A stretch of DNA of 10,220 nt, from contig DBYI01000006.1 in NCBI GenBank assembly GCA_002310115.1, forward strand, positions 1-10,220, written 5' to 3'. The notes beneath the pieces are model-generated. The model ran no database searches. It was not told the origin of the DNA and saw nothing but the letters and a program-made list of their open reading frames with translations. The DNA comes from Ruminococcus flavefaciens (GTDB lineage Bacteria > Bacillota > Clostridia > Oscillospirales > Ruminococcaceae). Made by a program: the position numbers and the translations under genes. Below are positions 6,773 through 10,220 of the stretch, in pieces (the first letter of the stretch is position 1; every line of letters begins with the position of its first letter).

Positions 6773-6868
6773 ATGAAGATTATATACACAGCTTCGGAAA
6801 TGGAAATTATTTTTTTCGAAAATGAAGATGTTATTTCAACTAGTGATCCTGAGCTTGAACCGCAGTAA
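6773..6868 (+). CDS. 31-aa small ORF, acidic tail
   Basis: ATG 6773 has a strong RBS (AGAGAGGAG, 6757-6765) 7 nt upstream and lies 17 nt after the BspA-like stop; it ends 9 nt before a strong terminator. Translation begins MKIIYTASEMEIIFFENEDV and continues ISTSDPELEPQ. The pattern, short basic start, E-x-I-x-F-x-x-E-D-V-I-x-T-S, then a Pro/acidic tail, is one I recall from many short unannotated ORFs in clostridia, often beside secreted or membrane proteins; their function is unknown to me. It has no signal peptide or transmembrane segment. It could be a real peptide, a peptide precursor, or a translated regulatory ORF. The RBS and its place inside the transcription unit argue against chance. 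Confidence 0.65.
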   Translation: MKIIYTASEMEIIFFENEDVISTSDPELEPQ

Positions 6869-6877
6869 TAAAGCACA

Positions 6878-6916
6878 CGGGACAGATGAAGATTTGATTC
6901 ATCTGTCCCGCTTTTT
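6878..6916 (+). terminator. Strong intrinsic terminator ending the BspA-like unit
   Basis: A perfect 13-bp stem, CGGGACAGATGAA (6878-6890) with its complement at 6898-6910, a 7-nt loop GATTTGA, and a T5 run at 6912-6916. It clearly separates the BspA/small ORF unit from the ABC-F fragment. Confidence 0.95.
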
Positions 6917-6918
6917 AC

Positions 6919-6947
6919 TTGATTATGTCAAGGATTTATAGTATAAT
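6919..6947 (+). promoter_or_regulatory. Sigma-A-type promoter of the truncated ABC-F gene
   Basis: TTGATT (6919-6924), 17-nt spacer, perfect TATAAT (6942-6947). RBS GGAGGA (6962-6967) and ATG 6973 follow, so expression signals are intact although the gene is broken. Confidence 0.8.
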
Positions 6948-6972
6948 ATGATTATTAAAACGGAGGAAATAT

Positions 6973-7509
6973 ATGAGCATACTTAATGTTGAACATGTTA
7001 CACATGGTTTGGGTGCGAGACAGATATTAAATGATGTATCTTTCAGGCTGCTTAAAGGGGAACACGTCGGACTGGTTGGCGCTAATGGTGAGGGAAAATC
7101 CACGTTTCTGAATATTATTATGGGAAAACTTCAGCCTGATGAAGGAAATATAGAGTGGTGCAGGCACATAACGGTTGGTTATCTTGACCAGTACAGTACT
7201 CTTGCCAAGGGTAAAACCATACGTGATGTTATGAGGGAAGCATTTGGCAATCTAAGTGATCTTGAAGCTGAAATGCTTTCGCTATATGATAAAATGTCTG
7301 ACTGCTCCGAGGAAAAGATGAATGAGCTAATGGAAGAAGTAGGAGAGATACAAGGGATTCTTGATTATAGTGGTTATTACACTATTGATGCAAAAATCTC
7401 TGAATATGCGAACGGTCTCGGTCTGAACGAGATAGGCCTTGACAGGGAAGTGGCTGAGCTTTCTGGCACGTCAGGACAGTTTAAAAAAAGAATTGAGTAT
7501 CGTGACTGA
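6973..7509 (+). pseudogene. Truncated ABC-F ATPase (N-terminal half of first nucleotide-binding domain)
   Basis: The 178-codon ORF starts as a normal ABC-F protein: MSILNVEHVTHGLG, Walker A G36-ANGEGKS-T44, EGNIEW, and the Q-loop VGYLDQ (Q73), followed by TIRDVMREAF and the helical arm. ABC-F proteins are soluble twin-ATPase factors that act on the ribosome, some giving antibiotic resistance; full length is about 500-650 aa. Here the frame reaches AELSG (163-165), the start of the LSGGQ signature, then goes into unrelated TSGQFKKRIEYRD and stops. Most of the signature, the Walker B motif, the linker and the whole second ATPase domain are missing, so it cannot work as an ABC-F protein. The break near 7467 coincides with the start of another coding frame (7466-7591), which points to deletion rather than a point mutation. 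Confidence 0.88.
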
Positions 7510-7591
7510 TTATACACAAAAAATATCAGCTTGTCAGAATGAGCTTGAGATTCTACGGAATGGTATTAAAGATACTTACCTTAAAAACTAA
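7466..7591 (+). pseudogene. C-terminal fragment of an unidentified coiled-coil protein, joined to the ABC-F break
   Basis: In a second frame overlapping the end of the ABC-F fragment, 41 codons read RQDSLKKELSIVTDY, then TQKISACQNELEILRN and GIKDTYLKN before TAA. Composition and heptad-like spacing of Leu/Ile suggest a charged helical or coiled-coil tail, as at the C-terminus of recombinases or ABC-F proteins. It has no start codon of its own. I read it as the 3' remnant of a gene whose front was removed in the event that cut the ABC-F gene. Family not recognised. Confidence 0.45.
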
Positions 7592-7655
7592 TGTTGGAAA
7601 AGAATAGTATTTCAATAGCCATGGGTTATATAATACTTTATCTGTAAATCTAGTC

Positions 7656-7684
7656 TTGCATTTGTTAGCAAAATGCGCTATAAT
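7656..7684 (+). promoter_or_regulatory. Promoter with an inverted repeat in its spacer
   Basis: TTGCAT (7656-7661), 17-nt spacer, perfect TATAAT (7679-7684). Inside it, GCATTT (7658-7663) and AAATGC (7671-7676) form an inverted repeat with a 7-nt centre, placed where a repressor would block the polymerase. The leader to ATG 7806 would be ~115 nt. Confidence 0.65.
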
Positions 7685-7805
7685 ATATCCATACAGCAAT
7701 ATACTTAAAAGGCATTTCATTTCTTTTGATGAATTACATAAGAGCATATTTTTCTCGAATTGCATCTTATGTATTATTTACTAAATAATTATATCGGGTG
7801 ATAAT

Positions 7806-8213
7806 ATGAACTTAATTAAATACCCTTCTGATGAAGCAGTAAATAAAGCTATGGCAGCAGATGAACCGCTTCTTATTCTAATTTCTTTTGATGGAAAGAC
7901 AGCTATTATGAGTCAGGTAGATGAAGCTGTTGAACATCATATCCTTCTTATGGACGTAGGCTATAAAGATACAGATATTGATAAGTTTTTCCGTATTGTT
8001 CTTGATCGAAGCGGAGCTGACTGGACATTTGTTTGCCCTCCTGATTATAAAAATATTCCATTTAAGGATAAACGAATAGAAGCTTTCTATAAGGACGGCT
8101 TTTCTGTAATATCAGACTTTCTGCACTCTATAGGATATCTTGTTGGTATTAATATTCCTAAACGTTACAGTCGCCATTTGAATACTCTTGGAGATAACAG
8201 TGACATCGTCTGA
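7806..8213 (+). CDS. Hypothetical 135-aa cytoplasmic protein
   Basis: ATG 7806 is preceded by GGGTGAT (7796-7802), and the frame is clean to TGA. The product starts MNLIKYPSDEAVNKAMAADE and contains LLILISFDGKTAIM, DEAVEHHILL, DRSGADWTFVCP and IPKRYSRH. It has no signal peptide, transmembrane segment or cysteine cluster, and looks like a small alpha/beta soluble protein. I do not recognise the family. It has its own promoter and lies after the broken ABC-F gene, so they are unlikely to be functionally linked. Small proteins of this kind are often found as immunity proteins or lone hypotheticals, but nothing here supports either specifically. A hairpin follows 31 nt after the stop. Confidence 0.8.
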   Translation: MNLIKYPSDEAVNKAMAADEPLLILISFDGKTAIMSQVDEAVEHHILLMDVGYKDTDIDKFFRIVLDRSGADWTFVCPPDYKNIPFKDKRIEAFYKDGFSVISDFLHSIGYLVGINIPKRYSRHLNTLGDNSDIV

Positions 8214-8244
8214 CAGATGCTTATATAAAGCATAATTATTCATC

Positions 8245-8270
8245 ATACCGTAGCTTCATGGCTGCGGTAT
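8245..8270 (+). terminator. Hairpin terminator candidate for the 135-aa gene
   Basis: ATACCGTAGC (8245-8254) pairs with GCTGCGGTAT (8261-8270) over 10 bp with one G-U pair and a 6-nt loop. The following T-run is short (TTT within TATTTGG), so termination may be partial. Confidence 0.55.
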
Positions 8271-8334
8271 TTGGCTAATATACGTTGTTTTTGAAATCTT
8301 GTTAACCTCGATTAACACAAAATTCTATAATATT

Positions 8335-8361
8335 AAAAAACACCACCTGATATTAGGTGGT
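8335..8361 (-). terminator. Intrinsic terminator on the minus strand
   Basis: ACCACCT (8342-8348), loop GATATT, AGGTGGT (8355-8361): a perfect 7-bp stem. On the minus strand the stem is followed at once by G and T6 (8335-8340), a proper terminator. It sits about 300 nt downstream of the minus-strand promoter at 8650-8678. Confidence 0.7.
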
Positions 8362-8426
8362 AGAATAGGGAAAAAATAACACAATTGATGTATAAATCCC
8401 AATTTTGGCATATAATCAAAAAATAT

Positions 8427-8468
8427 AACTGCTCGCAAGATGATATAAAACCAGTTCTGCGAGCAGTT
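8427..8468. repeat. Perfect 11-bp inverted repeat, large hairpin
   Basis: AACTGCTCGCA (8427-8437) and TGCGAGCAGTT (8458-8468) are exact complements around a 20-nt loop. On the minus strand the stem is followed by ATATTTTTT, so it could be a terminator in that direction or a stable element of a non-coding RNA. Confidence 0.7.
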
Positions 8469-8509
8469 CTTTATAGCTAATATAATCCTATATACAGGCA
8501 AAATTAAAA

Positions 8510-8535
8510 GGCGCTATATTTTGCAATATAGTGTC
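8510..8535. repeat. Hairpin with 10-bp stem
   Basis: GGCGCTATAT (8510-8519) with ATATAGTGTC (8526-8535), loop TTTGCA. Two pairs are G-U in + strand RNA; read as minus-strand RNA these would be mismatches, leaving a 6-bp core, followed by TTTTAATTTT. Confidence 0.5.
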
Positions 8536-8649
8536 AAAATTCTGTCAGTCCATGACTAAAAAGATGACGCATAATAATTCGCTATTTTTCGCAATTTGCG
8601 TAAAAATCACTTCTCCTAAATGCGTACAAAACCTGTCTATTACTTTAAT

Positions 8650-8678
8650 AGTGTAACATATTTCCGTTAATTTGTCAA
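8650..8678 (-). promoter_or_regulatory. Minus-strand sigma-A-type promoter with no assigned gene
   Basis: On the minus strand, perfect TTGACA (8678-8673), 17-nt spacer, TACACT (8655-8650, four of six consensus bases). An AGGAGA-like RBS follows at about 8617-8612, but only a 21-codon GTG ORF placed too close to it is found. See the findings. Confidence 0.65.
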
Positions 8679-8808
8679 TAGAAAAATAGAGAAATTCTTT
8701 CAAATTTATTTCTTATTTGATGCTAAAACAAATCAATATGTATTGAAAATGCGTTCACCCAATCACTACGGCTATCGAGCTCAATGCCTTTTTGTTATGA
8801 CATAAGTT

Positions 8809-9534
8809 TCATTTCTCATTGATGATAACGCTTTTGATACCCTGAACATTGTTGAGGGCAAGAAGTATACCATGAATGACCTTGTTTTCATTCCCAGGCT
8901 GGACATTTCCCAGATCAAGATATATAGAGACCTTGTCTTTGTCGGCAGAGATGCTTAAATAACCAGCGTAATCATCATCTTTAAGACCAAAATCAAAGGA
9001 CTCGACCACATTTCTTACAGTAGCCGCTTTTTCTTCTCCTGCGTTATCATCGGTAAAGTAAACACTGTAATTGAAGCATTCACCCTCTATGCCTTCGGTG
9101 TGGGTGGGGTAACTAAGACCGAGCCTTGTGATACCCAGGACATCGTCCAAAAAGCTATCATCGAAGGTATCCTGAACCTCTGCAAGATCGTACTCTATAT
9201 CATCATAGCTCATAAAATCGCCGTTGTCGGTGATGTATACTGCCTTTATCCCCGATATGCAGTTCATGGCAGATATCACAGCTCCAAGTATCTCATCATG
9301 ACGGTCCTCTGGGAATTCAGAGAGAGGGAAGTAGACGGAAAATAAACTTTCACAAAGTGAAACACCAAGCTTTAAGCCCTCATATTTTTCAGATAATAGC
9401 TTCACCTGAGCATTTATTTCATCATATTGCTCCCTTGCATATGTGTCCTGCGGGAAAAAATGGCAAATGGTATCTTCTTTCCCTACACATTTAAAAATGA
9501 CATTGAAATAAGTATTGTAATTATTTACTTCCAT
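8809..9534 (-). CDS. Hypothetical 241-aa protein built from two diverged copies of one domain
   Basis: The start ATG at 9534 has AGGAG 7 nt upstream (minus strand) in a 50-nt gap after the preceding minus-strand gene, so the two may be co-transcribed. No signal peptide or membrane segment is seen; the protein is strongly acidic and probably cytoplasmic. Residues 9-103 and about 155-240 appear to be two copies of the same alpha/beta unit: each starts with a strand (YFNVIFKC; NYSVYFTD), has a helix, a G-x-S/G-x strand, then S-V/I-Y-F/L strand, a long helix (DEILGAVISAMNCISG; NKVIHGILLALNNVQG) and ends IKAVYITD / IKSVIINE. An acidic linker joins them. I do not recognise the family and assign no function. 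Confidence 0.82.
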   Translation of the reverse strand: MEVNNYNTYFNVIFKCVGKEDTICHFFPQDTYAREQYDEINAQVKLLSEKYEGLKLGVSLCESLFSVYFPLSEFPEDRHDEILGAVISAMNCISGIKAVYITDNGDFMSYDDIEYDLAEVQDTFDDSFLDDVLGITRLGLSYPTHTEGIEGECFNYSVYFTDDNAGEEKAATVRNVVESFDFGLKDDDYAGYLSISADKDKVSIYLDLGNVQPGNENKVIHGILLALNNVQGIKSVIINEK

Positions 9535-9584
9535 AAAAGTCTCCTAATAATGACATTAATTGTTTTATATATCTAATATGATAT

Positions 9585-10220
9585 TCAGAACAGATCCAAC
9601 ATACTGTCGAGATAGATCTCTTCACGGACAGTAAGCTGATATTCCGCTTTTGTGAGATAATAAAGCAGAAATTCGAGATTGACAGCACTTCCGAGTCCTC
9701 TGCCTTCTATTTTGAAATTAGAAAAGCCGAGTGGCAGATATGTGTTTATGATGTCATCTATACTTATAAATCCGGAATTTCTCATTGCCTTTGAAAAACG
9801 ATATCCGTCACTGGCATTTGGTGCGATACAGATATAATCGGGACAGTTCTCTCCGAGATTTTTCCGGCTTACATTTTCATAGCAGGCTTTTCTGTCTTTA
9901 CAGTAAAACGAGCAGCATTCATTGCACAGAAACTCGACTTTATCTTTCTGGACCTGTGAGAGTGTATCAAGTTTATCGTATAGCTTATTCAGCCTGAAAT
10001 CAGGAATAACATATTTAAAATCACTCCGCTCCGTTTCCTTTAAAAACTGATCGAATTCAGTCTTAACCTTTGTAGTCGATGAAACGAAATAAAGGCTTGG
10101 ATAATTATTTTTAATATGTTCAAGCAGAATATCCGAGTGGATTATCACACCGTTCTGTACACCTTTGCTTCCTGCGAAAAGCTCACACAGGGCATTGCAT
10201 TTCCTGTCGGTGAGATGTTC
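9585..10220 (-). CDS. Cysteine-rich TIM-barrel-like protein resembling peptidase U32 family (5' end outside window)
   Basis: The frame is open from the stop at 9585 to the right edge; a GTG at 10148 is not the start, because 24 further in-frame codons (…LCELFAGSKGVQNGVIIH) are clearly part of the same protein. 211 residues are visible. Features are SDILLEHIKNNYPS followed by LYFVSSTTK, then YVIPDFRLNKLYDKL, a cysteine cluster C-x2-CC-x3-C-x5-C (visible residues 99-113) and two more Cys at 126 and 131, and FKIEGR (169-174). SDILL/VSSTT and the IEGR motif recall peptidase U32-type barrels, whose conserved cysteines sit near an iron-sulphur or metal site. Those proteins act in collagenase-like, tRNA- or ubiquinone-hydroxylation roles, but this branch is different, and I infer only a metal- or cluster-binding barrel. 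It lies 50 nt upstream of the 241-aa gene on the same strand. Confidence 0.7.
   Translation of the reverse strand, partial: EHLTDRKCNALCELFAGSKGVQNGVIIHSDILLEHIKNNYPSLYFVSSTTKVKTEFDQFLKETERSDFKYVIPDFRLNKLYDKLDTLSQVQKDKVEFLCNECCSFYCKDRKACYENVSRKNLGENCPDYICIAPNASDGYRFSKAMRNSGFISIDDIINTYLPLGFSNFKIEGRGLGSAVNLEFLLYYLTKAEYQLTVREEIYLDSMLDLF

Larger units (their letters stand above)
8214..8808. other. Structured gap between convergent genes, no convincing CDS
   Basis: About 600 nt between the + strand 135-aa gene and the - strand 241-aa gene. No ORF of protein-like composition is visible. It holds four hairpins (8245-8270, 8342-8361, 8427-8468, 8510-8535), a dyad around CGCAATTTGCG (8590-8600), and a minus-strand promoter (8650-8678). 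Confidence 0.6.

Noticed and set aside
7460..7509. ABC-F end read as an LSGGQ signature with a 2-residue insertion (LSG-TS-GQ)
   Set aside because: After GQ nothing matches the family (no R-x-K-V-x-L-A, no Walker B) and the frame stops within 9 codons; the match is coincidental.
7591..7647. 18-codon ORF overlapping the stop of the coiled-coil fragment (TAATG)
   Set aside because: Very short, no clear RBS, and inside a decayed stretch; chance is more likely, although it could be a further fragment of a lost gene.
8553..8610. 21-codon GTG ORF on the minus strand after the orphan promoter, considered as a leader peptide
   Set aside because: The start is only about 2 nt from the RBS core, and there is no downstream gene for it to regulate.

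Overview
The window looks like a chromosomal accessory region of a fibre-degrading gut or rumen Ruminococcus (R. flavefaciens / R. champanellensis / R. bicirculans type). The reasons are type I dockerin modules with the Ruminococcus-style pattern, a GH11 xylanase-type domain, a secreted BspA-like leucine-rich-repeat protein with a C-terminal domain I associate with these bacteria, AT-rich promoters and AGGAGG-type ribosome binding sites. The species assignment is inference; no rRNA or other marker gene is present.

Positions 1-4661 (+ strand) hold exported, cellulosome-type genes. The left edge carries the last 12 codons of a gene whose C-terminus matches that of the 2505-4661 gene, so two paralogues flank this block. 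Between them lie a decapitated IS1182-like transposase (159-296), a fragment of a membrane/Thr-rich protein fused to it, and a 609-aa dockerin protein with four additional internal EF-hand-type calcium loops (587-2416). The 2505-4661 gene encodes signal peptide, GH11, CBM22-like jelly roll, internal dockerin, and a C-terminal domain that I read as a second, catalytically dead GH11 fold. The first GH11 keeps the nucleophile Glu but has Gln at the acid/base position. The two adjacent genes carry dockerins of different classes and probably share a transcript.

Positions 4662-6916 are a separate transcription unit: a TTGACA-N17-TAATAT promoter, a secreted BspA-like protein with six exact 78-bp repeats plus degenerate units, a well-initiated 31-codon small ORF, and a strong 13-bp-stem terminator.

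Positions 6917-8213 hold a truncated ABC-F ATPase with an intact promoter and RBS but broken inside its signature motif and joined out of frame to a short foreign coding fragment. It is followed by an intact 135-aa protein of unknown function with its own promoter.

Positions 8214-8808 lie between convergent genes and contain no convincing CDS. They do contain several strong hairpins and a good minus-strand promoter (8650-8678) with no matching ORF, which suggests either a small RNA or a decayed gene. Positions 8809-10220 (- strand) encode a 241-aa protein made of two diverged copies of one fold, preceded by a partial cysteine-rich protein resembling peptidase U32-type TIM barrels and running off the right edge.

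The part most likely to be new is the exported block: a cellulosomal protein with one presumably inactivated and one fully degenerate GH11 domain, with a paralogue next door. These may be xylan-binding or scaffold-associated lectin-like components rather than enzymes.
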